NCBI RefSeq assembly: GCF_947504135.1
Contig: NZ_CANNGG010000001.1
Location: forward strand, 1 to 64,000
Source of the DNA: an uncultured Tenacibaculum sp.
Lineage (GTDB): Bacteria > Bacteroidota > Bacteroidia > Flavobacteriales > Flavobacteriaceae
Length of the DNA stretch: 64,000 nt
Direction of reading: 5' to 3'
In this document: positions 53,447 to 63,013 of the stretch, one piece after another
How positions within the stretch are numbered: position 1 is the stretch's first letter
How the letters are laid out: each line of letters begins with the position of its first letter
The notes under the pieces: generated by a model
What the model was told of the DNA's origin: nothing
The model's database searches: none
What the model saw: the letters and a program-made list of their open reading frames with translations, nothing else
Program-made: the position numbers and the translations under genes

Positions 53447-56206
53447 ATGAGAAATTTTACGATGACAATGTTGTTGTTGTTTTTAGGCTTTACAAGCTTA
53501 AATGCGCAGAATGTTGTAAAGGGGATCGTAATAAACAGCGATTCTGAAAATCCCATGCAAGATGTTTCTGTAAGTGTAAAAACTGCTAATGTTTCTAGTG
53601 TTACTGATGTTAGCGGAGCTTTTACATTAACTGGTTTACAAGACGGAAGACAAATTGTAACGGTATCATTAAACGGGTATGAAACCCAAAACTTTCCAGT
53701 TGAACTATCTGGAAAAACAGTAGATTTAGGTACAATCTTTATGTATGAAGATTTGTCTGAAGATCAAGATTTAAGCACCATCACTATCACAGATGATGAA
53801 TTAAATGATGACACAAGTGCTGCTGATAATATTTCTGGTTTACTACAAGCTTCCAGAGATGTATATTTACGTACTGCTGCTTTTGAATGGAGTGGTTCTT
53901 TTTACAGGGTTCGTGGTTTAGATTCTGAAAACGGTAAAGTTTTGATTAACGGAATTGAAATGAACAAACTATACAACGGAAGACCTCAATGGAGTAACTG
54001 GGGAGGTTTAAACGATGTATTGCGTAACCAAGAATTTAGTAATGGACTAACTCCTTCAAACTATGCTTTTGGTGGTGTTTTAGGTTCTACAAATATTAAC
54101 ACAAGAGCTTCTGAATATAGTGAAGGTGGACGTATTTCTTATGCTTCTTCTAATAGAAGTTACAACCACCGTCTAATGGCAACATACTCTTCTGGTTTAT
54201 TAGCTAATGGATGGGCTATAACAGTTTCTGGTAGCAGAAGAGCTGGTAATGAAGGGTACGTAGATGGTACTTTTTATGATGCTAACTCAATCTTTTTATC
54301 ACTTGAAAAGCAAATTAACGATGCTCACAGCTTAAACTTAACTGTGATTGCTGCTGAAAACGAGAGAGGAAAATCATCACCTAACACTCAAGAAGTTTTT
54401 GATATTAGAGGAATTCGTTATAACTCTTACTGGGGGTATCAAAATGGAAAAATGAGAAACTCAAGGGTAAAAAGATTATACGAACCTATTATAATGTTAA
54501 ATCACTATTGGAATCTTTCTGACAACACAACCTTAAATACAAATATTGGTTATCAATTTGGTGAAATAGGGAATAGTCGTTTGGATTATAACGGTGCTAA
54601 TAACCCAGACCCTACATACTATAGAAAACTACCAAGTTGGTATTTATCAGACCCTAACGGACCTGATTATGAAAATGCTTATAAAGCCTTAACTGGCTTT
54701 CAAAATGACGGACAAATTGACTGGAACGAATTATATTTTGGGAATCAAGGAAGTCCTGAAAATGCACGTGCTATTTTATATGAAGACAGAAATGACGATA
54801 AGCAATTAACTGCTAACATGATTTTATCTTCTGAATTAAATGAAAACATTACGTTAACAGCTAGTGCTGAATACAGAACATTAAGATCTGAAAACTTTGC
54901 TACACCTATAGATATGTTAGGAGCAACTGGTTATTTAGATGTAAATACATTTGGTGATACTTTTGACCAACAACAAAGCAACTTATTGACACCAAACAGA
55001 ACTATCGGATTAGGTAATCGATTCAAGTATAACTATAATTTCGATTCAGAAATATATGGTGGATTTGCTCAATTACAGTTTAAATATAGTAATATTGATT
55101 TTTACCTAGCTGGTCAAGCTAATAACACTACACATCAAAGAGAAGGATTATTCCAAAACGGATACTTCCCTACGAACTCTTACGGAAAGTCGAAAAAATT
55201 AGACTTCTTTAACTACGGTGCTAAAGGAGGTTTAACCTATAAAATTTCTGGTCGTCACTTAATTGATGTAAACGGAGGTTATATTACAAAAGCACCATCT
55301 TTACGTAACTCTTTTGCCAATTCAAGAGCTAACAATGTTACAGTTGCTGATGTTGCTGAATTGAATAGTGAGAAAATATTATCAGGAGACATTAGCTATA
55401 TTTTTAGAAGCCCATTAATAACTTCAAAAGTTACAGGGTACTTTACTGATGTTAAAGACGCTACTGAAATTTCATTCTTCTTTGCTGATGGTATTGGAGG
55501 AGATACTTCGGCATTTATTCAAGAAATCTTAACTGGTATAGATAAAAGACATTTTGGTGTTGAGTTTGGGATTGAAGCGCAAGTTACTCCTACAATTAAA
55601 TTAAAGGGTGCAGCTAATATTGGTCAGTACACCTATAATAATAACCCAAATCTTGTAATTACTACCGAAAACGCTAATACAGTAGGTTTCATTGATGGTA
55701 AAAGAGATATGGGGCTTGCTTCTCTTAAAGATTATAAAATTGCTGCCGGACCTCATAAGGCTTATTCTTTTGGTTTTGAATATAGAGACCCAGATTATTG
55801 GTTTGTTAGTGTTACTGCAAACTATATGGATGAAGCTTATGTAGATGTTTCTCCTATTAGAAGAACTGCTAATTTTATAAGTGATGCAGACGGAGCTGCT
55901 TTTGCAGATTACGACCCAGTGTTAGCTAGACAATTATTAACTCAAGAGCAATTTGGTGATTATATGGTTGTAAACGCTATCGGAGGGAAATCATGGAAAG
56001 TAGGCGATGGTAAATACATTGGCTTGTTTGCTAGTGTTAGTAACTTATTCAACGAAGAATATAAAACAGGTGGTTTCGAGCAAGGAAGAAATGCAAATTA
56101 TCACCAATTACGAGACGATAATGCTAACGGAACACCAACCTTTGGAAATAAATACTGGTACGGTAGAGGTACTACTTATTTCTTAAACTTAAATTATAGA
56201 TTCTAA
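53447..56206 (+). CDS. TonB-dependent receptor paired with a DUF5689 lipoprotein
   Basis: 919 residues: signal peptide (1-20, ending LNAQ), carboxypeptidase-D-like domain (about 22-102), plug (about 115-235, with RVRGLDSENGKVLINGIEMNKLYNG) and a barrel to the end LNLNYRF. The next gene starts 12 nt later and encodes a surface lipoprotein with DUF5689. Divergent is a secreted EEP-fold nuclease/phosphatase. The set fits uptake of nucleic acid breakdown products or another phosphate ester. The substrate is inferred from context only. Confidence 0.92.
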   Translation: MRNFTMTMLLLFLGFTSLNAQNVVKGIVINSDSENPMQDVSVSVKTANVSSVTDVSGAFTLTGLQDGRQIVTVSLNGYETQNFPVELSGKTVDLGTIFMYEDLSEDQDLSTITITDDELNDDTSAADNISGLLQASRDVYLRTAAFEWSGSFYRVRGLDSENGKVLINGIEMNKLYNGRPQWSNWGGLNDVLRNQEFSNGLTPSNYAFGGVLGSTNINTRASEYSEGGRISYASSNRSYNHRLMATYSSGLLANGWAITVSGSRRAGNEGYVDGTFYDANSIFLSLEKQINDAHSLNLTVIAAENERGKSSPNTQEVFDIRGIRYNSYWGYQNGKMRNSRVKRLYEPIIMLNHYWNLSDNTTLNTNIGYQFGEIGNSRLDYNGANNPDPTYYRKLPSWYLSDPNGPDYENAYKALTGFQNDGQIDWNELYFGNQGSPENARAILYEDRNDDKQLTANMILSSELNENITLTASAEYRTLRSENFATPIDMLGATGYLDVNTFGDTFDQQQSNLLTPNRTIGLGNRFKYNYNFDSEIYGGFAQLQFKYSNIDFYLAGQANNTTHQREGLFQNGYFPTNSYGKSKKLDFFNYGAKGGLTYKISGRHLIDVNGGYITKAPSLRNSFANSRANNVTVADVAELNSEKILSGDISYIFRSPLITSKVTGYFTDVKDATEISFFFADGIGGDTSAFIQEILTGIDKRHFGVEFGIEAQVTPTIKLKGAANIGQYTYNNNPNLVITTENANTVGFIDGKRDMGLASLKDYKIAAGPHKAYSFGFEYRDPDYWFVSVTANYMDEAYVDVSPIRRTANFISDADGAAFADYDPVLARQLLTQEQFGDYMVVNAIGGKSWKVGDGKYIGLFASVSNLFNEEYKTGGFEQGRNANYHQLRDDNANGTPTFGNKYWYGRGTTYFLNLNYRF

Positions 56207-56218
56207 AAAACACTCAAA

Positions 56219-58180
56219 ATGAAAAAAATAAATTTATACAAGATTTTTGCAATACTTTTTATTGCAATTTCTGCTTCATGTGTTGACAATAACGATTTTG
56301 AATTACCAACTATTGGACCAGACAAACAGTACGAAAACTTAAAGTCTTTAGACGAAATTATAGCACAATACAATGGTGATCCTGTAGAGTTTGTAGAGGA
56401 TGTTACTGTGTATGGTTATGTAGTTTCTGATGACAGAGAAGGGAACTTTTTTAAATCAATCATTATTCAAGATAAACCAGAAAACCCAACAGTTGGATTA
56501 GAAGTAAGAATAGATGATACTAATTTAGGAGCTCGTTATAATGTAGGTAGAAAAATATACATTAAATTAAAAGGACTTGCTTTAAGTAAATACTTCGCAT
56601 CTTTTCAAATAGGTGTTTTAAATGGAAATAGTACGGATAGAATTGACGCAAACGATTATATAAACTTTATTGACAGATCTTCTGAAATTGCTGAAATAGT
56701 ACCAACCAATTTAAGTATTGGTGAGTTAACTGATAACCATATTAATACTTTAGTTAAAATAGAAGGGCTACAGTCTGAAGAAAAAGGGTTAACCTATGCT
56801 GACCCAGATCCTGATAATACTTTTTCAGTAAACAGGTACTTTACAAGTTGTGAAACTTTTGAATCTATTATCATGAGAACAAGCGGTTTTGCTACTTTTA
56901 AATCTTACCCTATCCCTGATAAAAAAGGAAGTGTTACTGCTATTTTAAATAAATTTAGAAGTGATTACCAGTTATTCATAAGAGATACTAATGACGTTAA
57001 CTTTACTGAAGAATACGGTTGTAACAATAACCCTACTGAAGCTTCTTTAGCAGAAGTTAAGGATTTATATACTGGTAGTGAAACTACAGTAACTCAAAAC
57101 TTAAAATTAAAGCTTGTAATTACTTCAGACCTTTCTACAGATAACATTTCAAATCAAAATGCTTTTGCTCAAGATGCAACAGCTGGTATTGCTTTACGTT
57201 TTAGTGATGCTTACGATTTAAAGTTAGGAGACGAAATAGAAATTGCAGTTGGCGGAGCTAAATTAAGTGAGTATAATGGCTTATTACAGTTAAACGTTTC
57301 TCCATCTAATATCCTTAGCACAACAACTGGAACATTACCTACTCCTGAAATAATTACCATAGCACAGGCTTTAACAGGAGACTACCAAGGAAAGTTAGTA
57401 CAAATTGAAGGTGTACAGTTCAAAGACAATACTAAAACATATAGTGGTAATAATGAGTTAATTGCTGAATGTGATGGTACTCCATTAACAACATATGTTA
57501 GACCTCAAGCTACATTTGCTAACAACCCAATAAGCGATAAAAAAGGAACTATTACAGGAGTAATGTCTGACTTTAATGGAGTTCAAATCTATTTAAGAAA
57601 TGAAACTGATGTTAACTTTACAGAAGACTATACTACTTGTGGTGGAGGCACACCTACACCTTCTGGTTCTTTGGCTTTTGCTGGAGGTGATTTTGAAGAT
57701 TTCACTGCCTTTACTAATGGTTTAAACACTTATGGTCTTAAAAGCTACGCTACAGAAAGCACTGGTAATGGAATTGATGGGAGTACAGCTTTAAGTATTA
57801 ACATGAGTTCAACAGGAGGTAATGACTATGTATTTACTTCTTTAGCTCAAAACGGATTGCCTAGCACCTATAACTCAATTACTTTTTATGTAAAAGGTAC
57901 TTCTACAGGAAAAAGTATTTCTATTAACTTATATAAAACAGATGGATCTTATTATAGATTCAACTTAGGAGATATTACTAGTGACACAACTATTTCTGCT
58001 GAAGGTAGTAATAATTATAATGGTACTATCAACACTAATGGAGAATGGGTTAAAATCACTTTAGATTTAAGTGGTATTACAGACTTAAACACATCTAACC
58101 TTAATGAGAGTTTCTTTGCTCTAAAAGTTGGAAAAAGTGCTCCTTTCAACTTATATTTAGACAACTTTACTATTCAGTAG
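56219..58180 (+). CDS. DUF5689-containing surface lipoprotein
   Basis: 653 residues. The signal has a lipobox ending ISASC (Cys about 21). Two DUF5689/OB-like modules are seen (about 40-255 and 265-475), each ending in a similar segment: FIRDTNDVNFTEEYGC and IYLRNETDVNFTEDYTTC. The C-terminal ~160 residues are a beta-sandwich, like a carbohydrate-binding module. It probably captures substrate at the surface for the TonB receptor 12 nt upstream. DUF5689 modules resemble OB folds, which would suit nucleic-acid binding, but this is inference. Confidence 0.88.
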   Translation: MKKINLYKIFAILFIAISASCVDNNDFELPTIGPDKQYENLKSLDEIIAQYNGDPVEFVEDVTVYGYVVSDDREGNFFKSIIIQDKPENPTVGLEVRIDDTNLGARYNVGRKIYIKLKGLALSKYFASFQIGVLNGNSTDRIDANDYINFIDRSSEIAEIVPTNLSIGELTDNHINTLVKIEGLQSEEKGLTYADPDPDNTFSVNRYFTSCETFESIIMRTSGFATFKSYPIPDKKGSVTAILNKFRSDYQLFIRDTNDVNFTEEYGCNNNPTEASLAEVKDLYTGSETTVTQNLKLKLVITSDLSTDNISNQNAFAQDATAGIALRFSDAYDLKLGDEIEIAVGGAKLSEYNGLLQLNVSPSNILSTTTGTLPTPEIITIAQALTGDYQGKLVQIEGVQFKDNTKTYSGNNELIAECDGTPLTTYVRPQATFANNPISDKKGTITGVMSDFNGVQIYLRNETDVNFTEDYTTCGGGTPTPSGSLAFAGGDFEDFTAFTNGLNTYGLKSYATESTGNGIDGSTALSINMSSTGGNDYVFTSLAQNGLPSTYNSITFYVKGTSTGKSISINLYKTDGSYYRFNLGDITSDTTISAEGSNNYNGTINTNGEWVKITLDLSGITDLNTSNLNESFFALKVGKSAPFNLYLDNFTIQ

Positions 58181-58215
58181 GAACACAGAATTTTAAGTTG
58201 TAAAATAATAATTCT

Positions 58216-58247
58216 AAAAACTCAGGAGGTTAACCTTCTGGGTTTTT
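58216..58247 (+). terminator. Terminator of the receptor-DUF5689 operon
   Basis: Stem AAAAACTCAGGAGG / CCTTCTGGGTTTTT with loop TTAA, two G-T pairs, then T-rich DNA. Confidence 0.8.
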
Positions 58248-58297
58248 GTTTTAAAAGTTCTTTTTTTTATGCATCTTTAGCTAGTAAAATAACACCT

Positions 58298-59185
58298 ATG
58301 TTTTCTTCTAACAATAGATTAAACCGAGCTTTTAAAAAAGCAAAAAAACTACCTTTAAACGAAGCATCTAAGTATGTTTTATTTTCCGATTGCCATAGAG
58401 GCGATAATAGCTTTGCTGATGATTTTGCTCGTAATCGAAAAATATATCATTTTGCCTTATCCCAATACCTGCAAAAAGATTTTACCTATATAGAATTAGG
58501 GGATGGTGATGAGTTATGGGAAAATAAATTTGTGAATATTTTTAATGCAAATAAAGATGTGTACTTATTACTTCAAAAATTTCATCTAAAAAATAAGTTG
58601 CATTTTATTTGGGGAAACCATGATATGAATTACCGAAAACCCAAAAATGTTAGAAAAAACCTAAGCTATTATTACGATACTATTGATGGAAAAGAAAAAG
58701 AGTTACTTCCTAATGCTTCCTTTTCTGAAGCCATTCGATTAACTCAAGATGATGGAAAATCAATTTTCTTACTTCATGGCCATCAAGCAGATTGGTTTAA
58801 TTATACCTTTTGGAAACTCAGTCGCTTTTTAGTAAAAGTTTTATGGCGACCATTACAAATACACGGAATTAAAGATCCTACAAGTCCCGCTCAAAACTTT
58901 AAAGAACTTATAAAAGTAGAACGCCGTTTAGAAAACTGGATAAAAGCCAATAACAACCAAATGATTGTTACAGGGCATACACACCGACCTAGATTTCCTT
59001 CTTGTGAAGAATTACCTCATTTTAATGATGGTAGCTGTGTCCATCCAAGATGCATTACTGGTTTAGAAATTGAAAACAACGAAATTACACTCATTAAATG
59101 GCATTTAGTAACCAACAATAACGGGACCATGCAAATTACACGAACTGTTTTAGAGGGGCCTGAAAAAATAGCAGAATACTTATAA
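58298..59185 (+). CDS. Metallophosphoesterase
   Basis: 295 residues, calcineurin-like fold: FSDCHRGDNSFADDF (first metal motif), ELGDGDELWENKF (second), IWGNHDMNYRKPKN (third), FLLHGHQADWF and VTGHTHRPRF (last). It has no signal peptide, so it acts in the cytoplasm. The pattern is closest to UDP-2,3-diacylglucosamine pyrophosphatase-like (LpxH-like) and phosphodiesterase proteins; the substrate is unknown. It lies between the DUF5689 lipoprotein and the phosphate porin region. Confidence 0.88.
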   Translation: MFSSNNRLNRAFKKAKKLPLNEASKYVLFSDCHRGDNSFADDFARNRKIYHFALSQYLQKDFTYIELGDGDELWENKFVNIFNANKDVYLLLQKFHLKNKLHFIWGNHDMNYRKPKNVRKNLSYYYDTIDGKEKELLPNASFSEAIRLTQDDGKSIFLLHGHQADWFNYTFWKLSRFLVKVLWRPLQIHGIKDPTSPAQNFKELIKVERRLENWIKANNNQMIVTGHTHRPRFPSCEELPHFNDGSCVHPRCITGLEIENNEITLIKWHLVTNNNGTMQITRTVLEGPEKIAEYL

Positions 59186-59234
59186 ACACTTTCCTATATC
59201 AAATTAACCTAAAATTTACCTTGGTAACAGTTTA

Positions 59235-59381
59235 TTAAATTGTACTTAATATTAGAATCAGAAAAAGCCAGTAATTTTGACCTACCTCGCTCTAGAGGCG
59301 TACAGTCATTATAAATTATTAGTTTTTGTCGACTATTTATCTGACTTACATAATACTGCCTTGTATAAAGGCAGTTTTTTT
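59235..59381 (+). ncRNA. Possible small antisense RNA before the porin gene
   Basis: This stretch has no reading frame of note and ends in an isolated intrinsic terminator (59355-59381), yet no gene lies just before it. It contains TTATTAGTTTTTGTCG (59316-59331), a perfect complement of the porin leader at 59428-59443. A weak PHO-like half-site pair (ATTAACC-TAAA-ATTTACC, 59203-59220) lies upstream of the possible start. The 5' end is a guess. Confidence 0.35.
59355..59381 (+). terminator. Isolated intrinsic terminator
   Basis: ACTGCCTT / AAGGCAGT stem with loop GTATA followed by a run of seven T. It lies 170 nt after the metallophosphoesterase stop and before the porin promoter. Confidence 0.85.
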
Positions 59382-59389
59382 AATATTCA

Positions 59390-59424
59390 GTTAACACTCA
59401 CTTAACATTAGAGCTAGTTATTTG
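59390..59424 (+). promoter_or_regulatory. PHO-box-like repeat and -7 element before the porin
   Basis: GTTAACA-CTCA-CTTAACA (59390-59407) is a near-perfect direct repeat with an 11-bp period. It ends 9 nt before GTTATTTG (59417-59424), a partial TANNTTTG match. No TTG is at -33. This is the best repeat of its type in the window. Confidence 0.55.
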
Positions 59425-59452
59425 CAGCGACAAAAACTAATAACTAAATCTA

Positions 59453-60673
59453 ATGAACTGTAAAGCAGCACTTACAATTGTAAGTATGTTTGTACTCTCT
59501 TGTACTTATGCACAACAAACAAATGCTCCTAAATTTGGCAAAGGCTTATTTAACTTAGTAGGAAAAGACAGCACTTGGTCTATGAACATGAGTGCTCGAA
59601 TGCAATTTTTAGCAACTGCTGAATGGGATTCTAACAAAGAAGGATTGTACAATCCATCATCTTCAATGCTAGTTAGAAGAGCTCGTTTAAAATTTAAAGG
59701 TTTCGCCTTTTCTCCAAAATTAAAGTACAAATTAGAAATAGGAATGTCTAATAACGATATTAGTGGAGTTTCTGAACACACAGGTAATGCACCAAGATAT
59801 ATTTTAGACGCGGTGGTAAAATGGAACTTTTACCAAAATTTCGAACTTTGGTTTGGGCAGACTAAACTACCAGGAAACCGTGAACGTATTATTTCTTCTG
59901 CAGATATGCAGCTAGTAGATCGTTCTTTATTAAACAAGCGTTTTAATATTGACCGAGATATGGGGATGCAATTACGCCACCATTTTAATTTATCAGAAAA
60001 ATTTGTAGTTAGAGAAGCCTTAGCTTTTTCACAAGGGGAAGGAAGAAATATTACTGTTGGAAATCTAGGTGGTCACCAATATACTGCACACCTTGAATTT
60101 TTACCTTTCGGATTATTTGAAGGAAAAGGAGATTATAAAGGAGGGGATTTAAAAAGAGAAAAAACGCCCAAGCTAGCTATCGGTATGAGTTACGACTTTA
60201 ACAACAATGCCGTAAAAACAAGAAGTAACCAAGGGCAGTATATGGTAAATGATGCGGGATACTATGAAACAAACATTTCAACCTTCTTCTTAGACGCCAT
60301 GTTTAAATACAAAGGATTCTCTTTTATGGGAGAATACGCTTCTAGAGATGCTGAAGATCCTTTTGCAAAAAACTCTGATGGTACTCCTGTATTAGACAGT
60401 AAAGGAAAACAAGTCGTAGTACAAGAAGGCAATGCTTTAAACCTTCAAACAGGATATTTATTTAATAAAAACTGGGAAGTATCTGCACGTTATACCAATA
60501 TTGCACTAGACAAAAACATTACAGGAAAAGGAATGGAAAATCAATATACTTTAGGGTTATCGAAATACATAGTAGGACATAAATTAAAAGTACAAACCGA
60601 TGTTAGTTACCTAGATATACCTACGGCTACCAATCAATTCATGTTCCGATTACAAGTAGATATTCACCTATAA
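59453..60673 (+). CDS. Phosphate-selective-type porin (OprO/OprP-like)
   Basis: 406 residues. After the signal peptide (1-20, ending CTYAQ), KDSTWSMNMSARMQFLATAEW opens a 16-strand barrel of the Porin_O_P family. It runs through MLVRRARLKFKGFAFSPKLK to a final FMFRLQVDIHL strand with the aromatic/hydrophobic C-terminus. In Pseudomonas this family makes phosphate and polyphosphate channels. The gene is followed by a PiT phosphate transporter, a matching context, and preceded by a PHO-box-like repeat. Selectivity is inferred from family and context. Confidence 0.88.
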   Translation: MNCKAALTIVSMFVLSCTYAQQTNAPKFGKGLFNLVGKDSTWSMNMSARMQFLATAEWDSNKEGLYNPSSSMLVRRARLKFKGFAFSPKLKYKLEIGMSNNDISGVSEHTGNAPRYILDAVVKWNFYQNFELWFGQTKLPGNRERIISSADMQLVDRSLLNKRFNIDRDMGMQLRHHFNLSEKFVVREALAFSQGEGRNITVGNLGGHQYTAHLEFLPFGLFEGKGDYKGGDLKREKTPKLAIGMSYDFNNNAVKTRSNQGQYMVNDAGYYETNISTFFLDAMFKYKGFSFMGEYASRDAEDPFAKNSDGTPVLDSKGKQVVVQEGNALNLQTGYLFNKNWEVSARYTNIALDKNITGKGMENQYTLGLSKYIVGHKLKVQTDVSYLDIPTATNQFMFRLQVDIHL

Positions 60674-60675
60674 AT

Positions 60676-60721
60676 GATAACATAAACATAACACAAGAGC
60701 ATTCTTGTGTAACTAAATTTG
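60676..60721 (+). promoter_or_regulatory. PHO-box-like motif, palindrome and -7 element before the PiT gene
   Basis: GATAACA-TAAA-CATAACA (60676-60693) and TAAATTTG (60714-60721), a full -7 match. The spacing (20 nt) is about one helical turn longer than at the other sites. Between them lies the palindrome ACACAAGA-GCAT-TCTTGTGT (60691-60710). Confidence 0.45.
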
Positions 60722-60745
60722 CAAAACTTAATTAAAAACTAAAAA

Positions 60746-63007
60746 ATGGGAGATCCATATATTTTGATGCTAGTCGCACTAGCTGTTTTAGCTATCGTCG
60801 ACTTAGTTGTGGGAGTTAGTAACGATGCTGTTAACTTTTTAAATTCAGCCATCGGTTCTAAAGCAATTAAAGTAAGAAATATTATGATAATTGCCAGTAT
60901 TGGGGTATTTTTTGGTGCAGTAACTTCAAGTGGAATGATGGAGGTTGCTCGTAAAGGAATCTTCAACCCTAACATGTTCATGTTCCAAGACATCATGTTT
61001 ATTTTTATGGCAGTAATGATTACTGATATTTTATTACTTGATATCTTTAATTCACTAGGAATGCCAACCTCAACAACGGTTTCTATTGTATTTGAATTAT
61101 TAGGAGCAGCTGTATGTATTTCATTAATCAAAATTGCAGCTAACGACGCTCAATCTATTTCAGATATTTGGAGCTACATCAATCATAAAAAAGCAGTTGA
61201 AATTATAAATGGAATACTACTCTCCGTTGTAGTTGCCTTCTCTGTCGGAGCTATCGTTCAGTTCTTTTCTCGTTTAATTTATTCTTTTAATTTTGAGAAG
61301 AGACCTACTTATATAAATTCATTATTTGGTGGTTTCGCTATTACAGCAATTACTTATTTCATCATTATTAAAGGGATGAAAGGAACTCCTTTTTACAGTG
61401 ATGTAAAACATTTAATTGAGGGTAATACTATACTTATTATTGCTGGAAGTTTTGTTTTTTGGAGTGCTATTTCACATGCACTAATTCAATTCTTTAAAGT
61501 TAATATTCTAAAGTTAATTATTGGTATTGGTACTTTCTCATTAGCAATGGCGTTCTCTGGTAACGACTTAGTTAACTTTATTGGTGTACCAATCGCTGCA
61601 TGGAACTCTTACCAAGCTTGGGAAATATCTGGAGTTGCTCCTGACGCTTTTTCTATGGGGATTTTAGCTAAAAAAGTACCTTCTAACGTTTGGTTATTAT
61701 TATTAGCCGGAGCTATTATGGTAGTTACTTTATGGACTTCGAGCAAGGCTAGAGAAGTAATTAAAACAGGTATTGATTTATCTCGTCAAGGTGATGGACA
61801 TGAAAAGTTTCAACCAAACCCACTATCAAGAGTTGTAGTAAGAAGTGCTATGGGTATTAACGCTGTTGTTAACTTTATTGTTCCTAAGAAAGCTTTAACC
61901 TTTATAGATTCTAAGTTTCAAAAACCTGTAATTGAATTACCAAAAGACAAAACGTATGAAATGCCTGCTTTCGATTTAGTAAGAGCATCTGTAAACTTAA
62001 TTGTTGCTGGTATTTTAATTTCTATTGCAACTTCAATGAAATTACCATTATCAACTACTTATGTAACATTTATGGTAGCTATGGGTACCTCTTTAGCTGA
62101 TAGAGCTTGGGGTCGTGAAAGCGCTGTTTATAGAGTTGCTGGTGTAATTAATGTTATTGGTGGATGGTTCTTAACTGCCATTACAGCTTTCTTAACTGCA
62201 GCTTTAGTAGCTTACTTAATTAGCTGGGACATGGTAATGATTCCTGTATTATTATTAGTAGTTGCACTTTTAATTGCAAGAAACACTTTACAGCACAGAA
62301 AAAAATCTAAAGAAGAGAAGAAGCAAGTACATATGGAAAGAGCAGAATTAATCACTATTAACGGTGTAATTGAAGAAAGCTCAGATCATATTGCTGGTGT
62401 TGCTAACCGTATTAACAAACTATATTCAAGCGTTGTGAAAGATCTAGCTACGCACGATTTAGTGAAATTACGTAAAACAGATAAGCACGTTACGAAACTA
62501 AACGATGAAATTGATAATTTAAAAGATGGTGTATTCTACTTTATTAAGTCATTAGACGATACTTCTGTGCAAGCAAGTAGATTCTACATCTTAATTTTAG
62601 GTTATTTACAAGACGTCGCACAATCTATTAGCTATATTTCTAGAGCTACATACAAACACGTAAACAACAACCATAAAAACCTTAAAAAAGGTCAAATTAA
62701 AGACTTAAAGAGCATCGACAATACTCTTTCTAAATTATTAGAAGATATTAGTGAAACTTTTGAAAATAGAAGTTTTGACAACTTAGAACATATCATTAAT
62801 GAGAAGAAAGAATTATTAAAAGATGTTTCTCAATCTATTGAAAAACAAGTAGACCGTATTAGAACTGATGAAACGAGTCCTAAAAACACTACATTATACT
62901 TTAGTATTTTAATCGAGACCCAAGATTTAGTTTCTGGTTTAATGAGTTTACTAGAAACATACGAAGAGTTTCACGTCAGTACAAAATCTGCTGAAATAGA
63001 CGCTTAA
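60746..63007 (+). CDS. PiT-family phosphate transporter fused to a PhoU-like domain
   Basis: 753 residues. The first ~515 hold about 12 transmembrane helices with two PiT repeats: VGVSNDAVNFLNSAIGSKA (about 22-40) and MAFSGNDLVNFIGVPIAAW in the second half. The C-terminal ~220 residues (about 525-753) are a PhoU-like helical bundle in the cytoplasm. It imports inorganic phosphate with a cation. This fusion is common in Bacteroidota. The preceding porin gives an outer-membrane-to-cytoplasm route. Confidence 0.93.
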   Translation: MGDPYILMLVALAVLAIVDLVVGVSNDAVNFLNSAIGSKAIKVRNIMIIASIGVFFGAVTSSGMMEVARKGIFNPNMFMFQDIMFIFMAVMITDILLLDIFNSLGMPTSTTVSIVFELLGAAVCISLIKIAANDAQSISDIWSYINHKKAVEIINGILLSVVVAFSVGAIVQFFSRLIYSFNFEKRPTYINSLFGGFAITAITYFIIIKGMKGTPFYSDVKHLIEGNTILIIAGSFVFWSAISHALIQFFKVNILKLIIGIGTFSLAMAFSGNDLVNFIGVPIAAWNSYQAWEISGVAPDAFSMGILAKKVPSNVWLLLLAGAIMVVTLWTSSKAREVIKTGIDLSRQGDGHEKFQPNPLSRVVVRSAMGINAVVNFIVPKKALTFIDSKFQKPVIELPKDKTYEMPAFDLVRASVNLIVAGILISIATSMKLPLSTTYVTFMVAMGTSLADRAWGRESAVYRVAGVINVIGGWFLTAITAFLTAALVAYLISWDMVMIPVLLLVVALLIARNTLQHRKKSKEEKKQVHMERAELITINGVIEESSDHIAGVANRINKLYSSVVKDLATHDLVKLRKTDKHVTKLNDEIDNLKDGVFYFIKSLDDTSVQASRFYILILGYLQDVAQSISYISRATYKHVNNNHKNLKKGQIKDLKSIDNTLSKLLEDISETFENRSFDNLEHIINEKKELLKDVSQSIEKQVDRIRTDETSPKNTTLYFSILIETQDLVSGLMSLLETYEEFHVSTKSAEIDA

Positions 63008-63013
63008 CAAATA

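Larger units (their letters stand above)
59316..59443. repeat. 16-bp inverted repeat flanking the terminator
   Basis: TTATTAGTTTTTGTCG (59316-59331) and CGACAAAAACTAATAA (59428-59443) are exact reverse complements separated by 96 nt, with the terminator hairpin between. The right arm ends 9 nt before the porin ATG. Confidence 0.9.
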
